DNA of 64,000 nt, from contig NZ_JARQTO010000002.1 in the NCBI RefSeq assembly GCF_029577735.1, positions 260,800 through 324,799 of the forward strand, read 5' to 3'. Of this stretch, positions 17,643 to 26,002 are shown piece by piece. How positions within the stretch are numbered: the stretch's first letter is position 1; the number at the start of each line of letters is the position of its first letter. The DNA is from Exercitatus varius (GTDB lineage Bacteria; Pseudomonadota; Gammaproteobacteria; Enterobacterales; Pasteurellaceae). Under the pieces are notes generated by a model. The model did not search any database. It saw only the letters and a program-made list of their open reading frames with translations, and was not told where the DNA came from. Position numbers and translations under genes: made by a program.

Positions 17643-19793
17643 TCAGTCATTGCGGGTGAGCAACCAGCAGTTGTGGATTTGCTTGTTGCGTGCAAAATCC
17701 AACGGTAAGGTTTTGGCGGAAATTTCTACGCCGTTTAAGCCTAACCAAGCTAAACCGTCGAAATCCATTTTGAATCCGCGTTTATTGTTGGAGAACACAA
17801 TGGTGCCGTTCGGACGCAAAATCCGTTTTAGGTTTTCCATCAGTTTGATGTGGTCGCACTGCACGTCCCAGCTGTCTTCCATCCGTTTGGAATTGGAGAA
17901 GGTGGGCGGATCCGCAAAAATCAAATCGAACTGTTTATCGCAACGCGCCAGCCATTGCAGACAATCCGCCTGAACCAGTTTATGCCGTTTGCCGTCTATA
18001 TCGTTCAGAATCAGGTTTTGTTCCGCCCAGTTCAGATAAGTATTCGACATATCCACGGTGGTGGTGGATTTCGCGCCGCCCAGCGCCGCATGCACCGTTG
18101 CGGCTCCCGTGTAAGCGAAAAGATTGAGAAAATCTTTGCCTTTCGCCATTTCGCCCACCATTTTACGGGTTAACCGGTGATCCAAAAATAAACCGGTATC
18201 CAAATAATCGGTCAGATTTACCCAGAGTTTCGCACCGTATTCCGTCACGTAAAAATATTCGCCTTTGTTGGCCAGTTTTTCATATTGATTGCTGCCTTTT
18301 TGTTTTTGACGAACTTTTAAAACCAGTTTATTGGTTTCCACGCCGGTGACGGCAAGGGTCGCGCTTATCGCGTCCAATAAGCGTTGGCGGGCTTTGTTTT
18401 CATCAATATTTTTTGGTGCCGCATATTCTTGCACCACAATGTGATCACCGTAACGATCCACGGCCAAATTGTAATCGGGTAAATCCGCGTCATACAGGCG
18501 ATAGGCCTCCAAACCCTGTTGTTTCGCCCATTTTTCAATTTTCTTTATGTTTTTCTGCAAGCGATTGGCGAAATCCGTCGCCACCTCGGCATGGTCGGAA
18601 AGTGCCGGATTTTCCGCCGCACTTTCATCTCTTTGTTCTAAAGTGCGGTCAGAAATTTGATAGTTTTTTTGCACGCAATCCAACGGGCCGTTTTTCGCCT
18701 TAAACTGACGAAAAGAACGCATTCGCAGGCAGTCCAGCAAGCCTTGTTCCGAACTGAAAACGGAGGCGTTCCAGCCGCCGAATTGTTGTTTCAAGCGTTG
18801 CCCGAACACGGAATAAAGAGCGATTAACGCCGGCGTGGTGCCGAGTCGTTCGCCATAAGGCGGATTACACAGCACGGTGCCTTTTTCGCCGTTTGGCAGC
18901 GGATTTTTTAACGCCGCGACATCTCCCTGAGAGAATCGGATTAAATGAGCGACTCCCGCATTTCGAGCGTTAGCTTGCGCTTTTTTCAGTACCGGATGAT
19001 CCAAATCGAACCCGTAAAAATGCGGCTGCGGATTTTTCTGCATTTCCGCTTCCGCCAGGGCAACGGCTTGCGCCTTCACTTTTTCCCAGACCGCCTGATT
19101 ATGCCCTTTCCAGAAATCAAATCCCCAGTGTAATCGGTGTAGCTGCGGCGCGATTTGTGCTTCCATTTGCGCCGCTTCAATCAGCAACGTGCCGGAACCG
19201 CACATGGGATCCACTAGAGGCGTGCCTTTTTGCCAGCCGGAACGCAAGACCAACGCCGCCGCTAAGGTTTCCCGCAACGGCGCTTGTCCGCTGTCTTCGC
19301 GGTAACCGCGCATATGCAGGGCTTCGCCGCTTAAATCCAGAGAGATGATTAAATCGTCGCGATTCAGATAAGCGTGAATGCGCACATCGGGATGATTTTT
19401 ATCTACGCTCGGGCGCTCTTTACCGTTACGTTCGAAATAATCCACAATGCCGTCTTTCACCCGCATAGCACCGAATTGACTGTGGCGAATTTCGCGGTTT
19501 GTGCCGTTAAAATCGACAAAAAAGCGGGCTTTTTCGTCGAAATAGTTTAACCAGGGCTGGCTGACGACGGTAGAGTAGAGATCCAAATCGCTGTAAATTT
19601 TGCTTTGGGTAATGGGCAATAAAATGCGGGAGGCAAGACGCGACCACAATAACGCTTTGTATTGGGTTTCATCGTCTGCGGAAAAATGGACGCCGCCCTG
19701 CGCGACGCGGGCGTTTTGCGCGCCGAGTTCGGTCAGTTCGGTTTTCAATAATTCTTCAAAGCCACGGGCACAGGTGGCGAAAAGTGGTTTCAT
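17643..19793 (-). CDS. rlmL: Bifunctional 23S rRNA guanine methyltransferase RlmKL
   Basis: The fused enzyme makes m2G2445 (N-terminal RlmL half) and m7G2069 (C-terminal RlmK half) in 23S rRNA. The 716-residue length matches E. coli RlmKL (YcbY). A THUMP domain occupies about residues 45-155. The first methyltransferase domain has VDPMCGSGTLLIEAA and the catalytic NPPYGERLG. The second has FLNLFAYTGAATVHAALGGA and FADPPTFSNSK. One internal USS is at 18641. Confidence 0.95.
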   Translation of the reverse strand: MKPLFATCARGFEELLKTELTELGAQNARVAQGGVHFSADDETQYKALLWSRLASRILLPITQSKIYSDLDLYSTVVSQPWLNYFDEKARFFVDFNGTNREIRHSQFGAMRVKDGIVDYFERNGKERPSVDKNHPDVRIHAYLNRDDLIISLDLSGEALHMRGYREDSGQAPLRETLAAALVLRSGWQKGTPLVDPMCGSGTLLIEAAQMEAQIAPQLHRLHWGFDFWKGHNQAVWEKVKAQAVALAEAEMQKNPQPHFYGFDLDHPVLKKAQANARNAGVAHLIRFSQGDVAALKNPLPNGEKGTVLCNPPYGERLGTTPALIALYSVFGQRLKQQFGGWNASVFSSEQGLLDCLRMRSFRQFKAKNGPLDCVQKNYQISDRTLEQRDESAAENPALSDHAEVATDFANRLQKNIKKIEKWAKQQGLEAYRLYDADLPDYNLAVDRYGDHIVVQEYAAPKNIDENKARQRLLDAISATLAVTGVETNKLVLKVRQKQKGSNQYEKLANKGEYFYVTEYGAKLWVNLTDYLDTGLFLDHRLTRKMVGEMAKGKDFLNLFAYTGAATVHAALGGAKSTTTVDMSNTYLNWAEQNLILNDIDGKRHKLVQADCLQWLARCDKQFDLIFADPPTFSNSKRMEDSWDVQCDHIKLMENLKRILRPNGTIVFSNNKRGFKMDFDGLAWLGLNGVEISAKTLPLDFARNKQIHNCWLLTRND

Positions 19794-19978
19794 CAGGTTT
19801 CTCTGTTCATCAAAAAATTGCCGCGATTATAGCAGGTTTATGCGAGGAAAAGAATGCGATAAAATAGCCGGCGACCGTTATCTTCAGCCTCGTAGCAAAG
19901 GTTTTTGTCTGACAGGAATACGGCAAATGAAAAAACGTGTCTTTTTGTGACCGCACTTTTTGCTTGCATATTGTTTGA

Positions 19979-20017
19979 TTTGCATATAAATTCATTATTA
20001 CTGAATAATTATTTATC
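19979..20017 (+). promoter_or_regulatory. Tandem ArgR operator (two ARG boxes) of argA
   Basis: Two 18-bp ARG boxes (19979-19996 and 20000-20017) separated by exactly 3 bases. The cores are TGCATATAAATTCA and TGAATAATTATTTA, against the consensus TGAAT-N4-ATTCA. Box 1 includes a -10-like TATAAA (19985-19990). The pair ends 9 bases before the ATG of argA, so ArgR-arginine would block initiation. Confidence 0.8.
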
Positions 20018-20026
20018 TATGAGCCC

Positions 20027-21349
20027 ATGCGAAGTACAGAATTAGTCCAATGGTTCCGCCAGTCTACCCCTTATGTGAATATGCATCGCGGTAAGACGTT
20101 CGTCATCATGTTGGATGGTGATACCATCGCGAGTGAGAATTTTATCAATATTATCAGTGATATACGTTTGCTGCACAGTTTGGGAATTAAGCTGATTATT
20201 GTGTTCGGCGCCAGATTTCAGATTAACGAATTGCTGCTTAAAAATCACATTCAGCCCGTTTATCATAAAAATATCCGGGTGACGGATCCGCGTACGCTGG
20301 AATTGGTGAAACAGGCCGCCGGGCGGCTCAATTACGACATTATGTCCCGTCTTTCCATGCGTTTGCCCCATTCGCCGCTGCTGAACGTGGTGAGCAGTAA
20401 CTTTATTCTGGCGCAGCCTATCGGGGTGGATGACGGCGTAGATTACATGCTAAGCGGCAAAATTCGTCGAATAGAAGTGGAAAATATCAAAAAACAACTG
20501 GAAAATGACGCGATCGTGTTAATCGGGCCGGTCGCACCTTCCGTCACCGGCGAAAGTTTCAATTTGCCTTTCGAAGAAGTGGCGACGCAGGTGGCGATTA
20601 AGCTGAAAGCGGAAAAACTCATCGGTTTCAGTAATACCCAAGGAATTTTAGATAAAAACGGCGTGTCCATTTCCGATTTGTTGCCGCAGGAAGCGGCGGA
20701 TTATTTGCAACAATTCATTGAACGGGATCAATATCACAGTTCGCAGGCGCGTTTCCTGCAGGCGGCGATTGACGTGTGCCGCGCCGGCGTGCACCGTTCT
20801 CATTTGCTGAGTTACGAGGAAGACGGCTCGTTATTGCAGGAATTATTTACCCGCGACGGGGTGGGAACGCAGCTTTCCATGGAAAATTCGGAAGATGTTC
20901 GGATTGCCACGGCGCGTGATATTCCAAGTTTGCTCGAATTGATTCATCCGTTGGAACAACAGGGCGTGTTGGTAAAACGTTCGCGCGAGCAGCTGGAAAT
21001 GGATATTGAAAAATACACTATTATCGACCGCGACGGCGTCATTATTGCCTGTGCCGCGCTGAATGTGTACGAGGCGGAAAAAATGGCGGAAATGGCGTGC
21101 GTTGCCGTGCATCCCGATTACCGCAGCTCTTCCCGCGGCGATATTCTGCTGACGGAAATTCAAAAACGGGCGAGAAATTTGGGGATTGAAAAACTGTTCG
21201 TGCTCACCACCCGCACGGTGCATTGGTTCCAGGAACGTGGCTTCCGCATGGCGAACGTGGAAGATTTGCCGAAGGATAAACGCGAGCATTACAACTATCA
21301 GCGCCGTTCGAAAATTCTGATTCAGGATTTGCAGAAATCCGACGAGTAG
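20027..21349 (+). CDS. argA: N-acetylglutamate synthase
   Basis: ArgA acetylates glutamate with acetyl-CoA, the committed step of arginine synthesis. The 440-residue protein has an N-terminal amino-acid-kinase-like domain (about 1-290), which in the family binds arginine for feedback inhibition, and a C-terminal GNAT acetyltransferase domain (about 292-435) with ACVAVHPDYRSSSRGDILL. The length fits the classical E. coli type. It is preceded by tandem ARG boxes and followed by a strong terminator and one copy of the multi-hairpin repeat. argD lies 13 kb downstream under the same kind of operator. Confidence 0.95.
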   Translation: MRSTELVQWFRQSTPYVNMHRGKTFVIMLDGDTIASENFINIISDIRLLHSLGIKLIIVFGARFQINELLLKNHIQPVYHKNIRVTDPRTLELVKQAAGRLNYDIMSRLSMRLPHSPLLNVVSSNFILAQPIGVDDGVDYMLSGKIRRIEVENIKKQLENDAIVLIGPVAPSVTGESFNLPFEEVATQVAIKLKAEKLIGFSNTQGILDKNGVSISDLLPQEAADYLQQFIERDQYHSSQARFLQAAIDVCRAGVHRSHLLSYEEDGSLLQELFTRDGVGTQLSMENSEDVRIATARDIPSLLELIHPLEQQGVLVKRSREQLEMDIEKYTIIDRDGVIIACAALNVYEAEKMAEMACVAVHPDYRSSSRGDILLTEIQKRARNLGIEKLFVLTTRTVHWFQERGFRMANVEDLPKDKREHYNYQRRSKILIQDLQKSDE

Positions 21350-21357
21350 TGACATAT

Positions 21358-21387
21358 AAAAATCCGCCTAATCGGCGGATTTTTTGG
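21358..21387 (+). terminator. Terminator of argA
   Basis: AATCCGCC/GGCGGATT stem (21361-21368, 21374-21381) with a 5-base loop and a run of seven T. Confidence 0.88.
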
Positions 21388-21399
21388 ATTTCGGGTCGT

Positions 21400-21507
21400 A
21401 AAGTGCGGTCACAAAAAGCAACGCTTTTTGAACGTTGGCTTTGCCAACGGTGGCGAAGCCATAAGTAATCGCACTGGCGATTACGCATAAAAAAAGCGAC
21501 GTTTTTT
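21400..21507 (+). repeat. Multi-hairpin USS repeat, copy A
   Basis: Reading on the plus strand: a USS, then perfect hairpins CAAAAAGC-AAC-GCTTTTTG, CGTTGGC-TTT-GCCAACG, TGGC-GAA-GCCA and GTAATCGC-ACTG-GCGATTAC. A final A-tract/T-tract arm ends near 21507. It lies after the argA terminator and before the convergent birA. The core is identical to copies B and C. Confidence 0.9.
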
Positions 21508-21577
21508 AATCGGTTTGGCGACCACTGCAAAAGGCGATCCGTTCTTTCAAACACGGCCGTTTTTTACGGGAAAACGA

Positions 21578-22519
21578 TCATCTGCCGTTTTTTCGCAAGG
21601 AAACTTCGCCGCCGTTAAACGTCATCCATTCGTTTCCAACCTGCAAACGCAAATGTCCGCGTTCGTCGATTCCTTGTTCAACACCGGAAATAATCTGTTT
21701 TTCTTTGATAATGTTGACTTCGTGCTGAAAAAATGCGTCATTTTGCCGCCATTGTTGTTGAAATTCGGGGGTGATGCCGTGCCGTTCAAATTCCGTTAAC
21801 GCCTGAATTAATTCCTCAAATACCGTAATCAGCAGTAAAGTGCGGTCGATTTTCGGCAAGATTTCCTGTAAATTCGCCCAAGCCTGATCGATTTGATTGG
21901 TGTCACGTAACACGGCGACATTAATGCCTACTCCGATGACCAGATTCAGCCGGCCGTTTTCCGTGCCCGCCGTTTCGATCAAAATTCCCGCCAGTTTGCG
22001 ACCGTGCAGCAGGATGTCGTTCGGCCATTTTAATTTTGCCTGATCGGAACCCAGTTTACAGATTGCCCGACGAATCGCCATGCCTACCGTCAGGCTTAAA
22101 CCGTCCACGGATTTGCCGGCGTCCACTTGCCACATCATGCTGAAAATCGCCTGTGCGGCAAACGGCGATTGCCATTGGCGCCCGCGCCGTCCCCGACCGG
22201 CGGTTTGGTGTTCCGTTATGCAAATATCTCCTTTGTTGAGGCGGCTCATGTTGGTCAGCAATAAACGATTGGTGGAATCAATCACCGGTACGTACATGAT
22301 TTTATGACGGGGAAAAACTTGCTGAATTTTGACCGCACTTAACAACGGCGTTTGCGGAATTAATCGCACTTCGCCGAAAGCGGTGTCGATGAGAATGCCC
22401 TGTTTCTGCAACGTTTGAATGCGGGCGAGCAATTCCTCGTCGGAACAGGCGAAAAGTGCGGTCAGATTTTCGAAAGAATGAGGCTGGCAGTCCGCCAGAA
22501 TTTCTAATAATGAAGTCAT
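21578..22519 (-). CDS. birA: Biotin-protein ligase / biotin operon repressor
   Basis: BirA activates biotin with ATP and attaches it to acetyl-CoA carboxylase. With its N-terminal winged helix it can also repress biotin genes. The 313-residue protein contains that N-terminal DNA-binding region (about 1-60), so it is the bifunctional type. The nucleotide-binding loop GRGRRGRQW is at residues 108-116, followed by KLKWPNDILL and RKLAGILIE, and a small C-terminal SH3-like domain. It is divergent from guaB. Three USS are inside the gene. Confidence 0.95.
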   Translation of the reverse strand: MTSLLEILADCQPHSFENLTALFACSDEELLARIQTLQKQGILIDTAFGEVRLIPQTPLLSAVKIQQVFPRHKIMYVPVIDSTNRLLLTNMSRLNKGDICITEHQTAGRGRRGRQWQSPFAAQAIFSMMWQVDAGKSVDGLSLTVGMAIRRAICKLGSDQAKLKWPNDILLHGRKLAGILIETAGTENGRLNLVIGVGINVAVLRDTNQIDQAWANLQEILPKIDRTLLLITVFEELIQALTEFERHGITPEFQQQWRQNDAFFQHEVNIIKEKQIISGVEQGIDERGHLRLQVGNEWMTFNGGEVSLRKNGR

Positions 22520-22531
22520 GTAAATTCCTTA

Positions 22532-22547
22532 CGGCAAACGATTAGCG
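22532..22547. promoter_or_regulatory. Possible PurR operator between birA and guaB
   Basis: CGGCAAACGATTAGCG has one good half-site (GCAAACG) and one degenerate half-site of the PurR consensus. PurR control of guaB is known in enterobacteria; here it is only suggested by the imperfect match. Confidence 0.3.
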
Positions 22548-22595
22548 TTTTTTTATCATAAATTGGGGAAAAGATAAATTTTTCTTGAAAAAACG

Positions 22596-22624
22596 TTCAC
22601 AACGGAAATCAAAATCTGTATAAT
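22596..22624 (+). promoter_or_regulatory. guaB promoter
   Basis: TTCACA (22596-22601), 17-base spacer, TATAAT (22619-22624). The predicted start near 22631 gives a leader of about 45 bases. Confidence 0.65.
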
Positions 22625-22675
22625 CCGTCCGCAATATTTTTTAACTTCAACTTTAAATTTAGAGAGAATATTGCA

Positions 22676-24142
22676 ATGTCATTACGTATCAAAACGGAAG
22701 CGTTAACCTTCGACGACGTGCTTCTTGTCCCCGCACATTCCACCGTGCTGCCGAATACCGCAGACCTTTCCACTCAATTAACCAAAGAAATTCGTTTAAA
22801 CATCCCGATGCTTTCCGCCGCGATGGATACGGTAACCGAAGCCAAGCTGGCAATTGCGCTTGCGCAGGAAGGCGGAATCGGATTCATTCACAAAAATATG
22901 TCTATCGAACGCCAGGCGGATCGCGTGCGTCGGGTGAAAAAATTTGAAAGCGGTATTGTGTCCGAACCTGTTACGGTTTCTCCCGAATTATCTCTTAACG
23001 AACTGGCGCAATTAGTGAAGAAAAACGGTTTCGCCGGTTATCCCGTTATCGATCAAAAGGATAATTTAGTCGGTATTATCACCGCCCGCGATACCCGTTT
23101 CGTCAAAGATTTAAACAAAACCGTGGCGGAAGTGATGACGCCGAAAGAAAAACTGGTTACCGTGAAAGAAGGCGCAAAACGCGAAGATATTATCGCCTTA
23201 ATGCACAGCCATCGGGTGGAAAAAGTGTTAGTGGTTGACGATAACTTCAAATTGAAAGGCATGATTACCGTTAAAGATTTCCAAAAAGCCGAACAAAAAC
23301 CCAACGCCTGTAAAGATGAATTCGGTCGTTTGCGTGTGGGCGCCGCCGTTGGCGCCGGTCCGGGCAACGAAGAACGAGTGGAAGCTTTAGTTAAAGCGGG
23401 CGTGGACGTGTTATTGATCGACTCTTCGCACGGTCATTCGGAAGGCGTGTTGCAACGGGTACGCGAAACCCGCGCCAAATATCCGAATTTGCCGATTATC
23501 GCCGGTAATATTGCAACGGCGGAAGGTGCGAGAGCGCTGGCCGAAGCCGGCGCCAGCGCGGTGAAAGTGGGAATCGGACCGGGTTCAATCTGTACTACTC
23601 GTATCGTGACCGGCGTGGGTGTGCCGCAAATCACTGCCATTGCGGAAGCCGCAGGCGCTTTAGAAGGCACCGGCATTCCGGTTATCGCCGACGGCGGTAT
23701 CCGTTTTTCCGGCGATATTGCTAAAGCGATTGCCGCAGGGGCTTCATGCGTGATGGTGGGATCTATGTTCGCCGGTACGGAAGAAGCGCCGGGTGAAATC
23801 GAATTGTATCAAGGGCGTTCGTACAAATCATACCGCGGCATGGGCTCATTAGGCGCGATGGCAAAAGGTTCCGCCGACCGTTATTTCCAATCGGACAATG
23901 CAGCCGACAAATTGGTGCCGGAAGGGATTGAAGGCCGTATTGCATACAAAGGCTTCTTAAAAGAAATCATTCTGCAACAAATGGGCGGTTTGCGTTCCTG
24001 CATGGGCTTAACCGGCTGCGCCACCATCGAAGAACTCCGCACCAAAGCGGAATTCGTCCGCATCAGCGGCGCAGGCATTAAAGAATCGCACGTTCACGAC
24101 GTAACCATTACCAAAGAAGCGCCGAATTATCGTTTGGGTTAA
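22676..24142 (+). CDS. guaB: IMP dehydrogenase
   Basis: GuaB oxidises IMP to XMP with NAD+, the committed step of GMP synthesis. The 488-residue protein has the usual catalytic barrel interrupted by a pair of CBS domains (about residues 95-205). The active-site loop GSICTTRIVTGVG places the catalytic cysteine at residue 306, and the flap region carries YRGMGSLGAM. guaA, which often follows directly, is 1.86 kb away here because accessory genes lie between. Confidence 0.98.
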   Translation: MSLRIKTEALTFDDVLLVPAHSTVLPNTADLSTQLTKEIRLNIPMLSAAMDTVTEAKLAIALAQEGGIGFIHKNMSIERQADRVRRVKKFESGIVSEPVTVSPELSLNELAQLVKKNGFAGYPVIDQKDNLVGIITARDTRFVKDLNKTVAEVMTPKEKLVTVKEGAKREDIIALMHSHRVEKVLVVDDNFKLKGMITVKDFQKAEQKPNACKDEFGRLRVGAAVGAGPGNEERVEALVKAGVDVLLIDSSHGHSEGVLQRVRETRAKYPNLPIIAGNIATAEGARALAEAGASAVKVGIGPGSICTTRIVTGVGVPQITAIAEAAGALEGTGIPVIADGGIRFSGDIAKAIAAGASCVMVGSMFAGTEEAPGEIELYQGRSYKSYRGMGSLGAMAKGSADRYFQSDNAADKLVPEGIEGRIAYKGFLKEIILQQMGGLRSCMGLTGCATIEELRTKAEFVRISGAGIKESHVHDVTITKEAPNYRLG

Positions 24143-24160
24143 GCTTCCAAATTAACTTTA

Positions 24161-24187
24161 GGGTGGGCTTTTAGCCCGCCTTTTTGA
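24161..24187 (+). terminator. Terminator of guaB
   Basis: GGTGGGC/GCCCGCC stem with a TTTTA loop and a T-run. Confidence 0.88.
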
Positions 24188-24261
24188 GTTTAAAGTGCGG
24201 TAGATTTTTGTGAGGTTTTTTGTAAAATTCGGTTGTTTACTTAATAAGATAGAAAGTGCTT

Positions 24262-24930
24262 ATGCTGCAAGCCATTATTTTTGATATGGACGGCGTGATT
24301 GTCGATACCGAGTATGTGGAATTCACCCTACAGAAACAATTTATTGCCGACATTCAGGAACATAACCGCCCGATTACACCGGAACAACAATCGGAAGTGG
24401 TCGGTAAATCCTTAAGGGAAATCCCGGAAATCGTCAAAAAACTGAGCGGTTCAAGCTTACCGCTGGCAGAGATTCAAACACGCTATCAAGCCTTTTTTAA
24501 CGATTTATTCAGCAATGTGGATTACCGAACGATTTTTCGATCCGACATTAAACAAATTATCGAGTTTGCCAAAGCACACCGAATTAAACTGGCGGTGGCG
24601 TCGTCTTCCGCTTTGTCACATATCAGCAACATTTTGACAGTATGCGGAATTAAAGATGATTTTGATTTGATCGTGACCGGCGACGACTTCGACCGCAGTA
24701 AACCCGATCCGGCGATTTATCGCCACACGTTAGATTCATTAGGCGTTTCCGCCGAACACGCTGTTGCCGTAGAAGATTCCTATTACGGCATGCTTGCCGC
24801 CAAAGGCGCGGGAGTAACCGTCATCGGCTACGAAGAAAAGCGGATGATAGTCGATCAATCTTTGGCGGATTACATGGGCAAAGATATGTCGGAGATTTTG
24901 GCGTTGATTAAAAGGTTACATGCGGCGTAA
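24262..24930 (+). CDS. HAD-superfamily hydrolase, beta-phosphoglucomutase-like subfamily IA
   Basis: A 222-residue haloacid-dehalogenase-type phosphatase or phosphomutase. Motif I is DMDGVIVDTE (D9 and D11 from the ATG at 24262). Motif II is the Ser in VASSSALSH, the Lys of motif III is in DRSKPDPAIY, and motif IV is EDSYYGMLAAK. A helical cap domain sits between motifs I and II. Substrates in this family are small sugar phosphates and cannot be read from sequence. A GTG at 24256 is an alternative start. It is the first gene of the segment inserted between guaB and guaA. Confidence 0.85.
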   Translation: MLQAIIFDMDGVIVDTEYVEFTLQKQFIADIQEHNRPITPEQQSEVVGKSLREIPEIVKKLSGSSLPLAEIQTRYQAFFNDLFSNVDYRTIFRSDIKQIIEFAKAHRIKLAVASSSALSHISNILTVCGIKDDFDLIVTGDDFDRSKPDPAIYRHTLDSLGVSAEHAVAVEDSYYGMLAAKGAGVTVIGYEEKRMIVDQSLADYMGKDMSEILALIKRLHAA

Positions 24931-24970
24931 AGTGCGGTCGAAAATTCAGGCATTTTTTTAGGTGTTATAA

Positions 24971-25444
24971 ATGGACATCAAACTTTTTGAACAAAAAAAG
25001 TGCGTTCCATTTGGGATGAAGAGCAGGAAAAATGGTATTTTTCGATTGTAGATGTGGTTGAGGTTTTAACTGAAAGCCCTAATCCAAGAAATTATTGGAA
25101 AGTACTGAAACATAGACTGACTAAGGAAGGAAGCCAGTTGGTTACAGATTGTAACCAACTGAAATTAAGAGCTTCAGACGGAAAATTTTATAAAACTGAT
25201 GTTGCGGACATACCACAACTGTTACGCCTCATTCAATCCATTCCGTCCCCTAAAGCCGAGCCATTTAAACTTTGGTTGGCGTAAGCGATTAATCCTGCAA
25301 CCTTTGAAGAAAATCAAGCCTGAACAAGGCGGCAATGTCGCCAAAGTCGCCCGAATGGAGCTGGAAAGCAAAACGGGCAAAAAAGTCGTGAGTGATTTAT
25401 CGGCGAAGAAGATGATTGCGGGAAGTAAGAAGAAGTTGAAATAA
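24971..25444 (+). pseudogene. Broken BRO-N / phage antirepressor-like gene
   Basis: The start MDIKLFEQKK shifts out of frame in a run of seven A after C (24982-24992 region), where the intact family would need eight. The next frame reads VRSIWDEEQEKWYFSIVDVV and on to PSPKAEPFKLWLA, about 95 residues of a BRO-N domain, then stops. What follows matches only the family's C-terminal tail (QGGNVAKVARMELESKTGKK) after another frame change, so the middle of the gene is deleted. At least two frameshifts and one internal deletion make it non-functional. Intact relatives are stand-alone or phage-associated DNA-binding proteins. Confidence 0.82.
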
Positions 25445-25556
25445 CTACATTTTCTCTGAACGGCTTTGCAGTGGATGGATTGAAAGAGGTGTAATTTGCA
25501 AAATTTTAATCAATTCTCACCGCTTGTCTCCACTATAAATGACTAAGGAATAAAAA

Positions 25557-25958
25557 ATGAAAGGTCAATGCTTATGCGGTTCAGTAAAGATTACTGTACC
25601 TGAAAATAAAAACGTTCATGCTTGCCATTGCGGAACTTGTGTTCGTTGGAACGGTAGTCCGTTATTTTCTTTAAGTTATCAACAAAAATTGGATATTTCA
25701 GGTGAAGATTTCATCCAATGTTATCAGTCTTCCGAATGGGCGGAACGAGCTTTTTGTAAGAAATGCGGTACGCATTTATACTATCATTTATTAGGTACGG
25801 ATAATTATGAACTTTCCGCCGGTTTATTCAGTGCGGAAAATGAATTTACCTTAGAGCAGGAAATTTATATTGATTGTAAACCCTCTTTTTATTATTTAGG
25901 CAACGATGTTCCTAAATTAACGGAGAAAGAATTTTTAGCAAAGTTAGGCTCGCAATAA
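25557..25958 (+). CDS. GFA (CENP-V) family zinc protein
   Basis: A 133-residue protein of the GFA family, named after glutathione-dependent formaldehyde-activating enzyme. It has the zinc-binding cysteine pattern: CLCGSV at the N terminus, CHCGTCVRW at about residue 22 and FCKKCGTHLYY at about 63. Most small bacterial GFA proteins have no proven reaction, so no substrate is assigned. An AAGGA ribosome-binding site eight bases upstream supports the start. It belongs to the accessory segment between guaB and guaA. Confidence 0.85.
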   Translation: MKGQCLCGSVKITVPENKNVHACHCGTCVRWNGSPLFSLSYQQKLDISGEDFIQCYQSSEWAERAFCKKCGTHLYYHLLGTDNYELSAGLFSAENEFTLEQEIYIDCKPSFYYLGNDVPKLTEKEFLAKLGSQ

Positions 25959-26002
25959 GCAGTCAAATTTAATCTGATTTTTACAAAAAATAGAGAAACA
26001 AA

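Noticed and set aside
17638..17973. Plus-strand frame of 111 codons opposite rlmKL
   Set aside because: It lies antisense to a well-conserved gene and has no independent coding signs.
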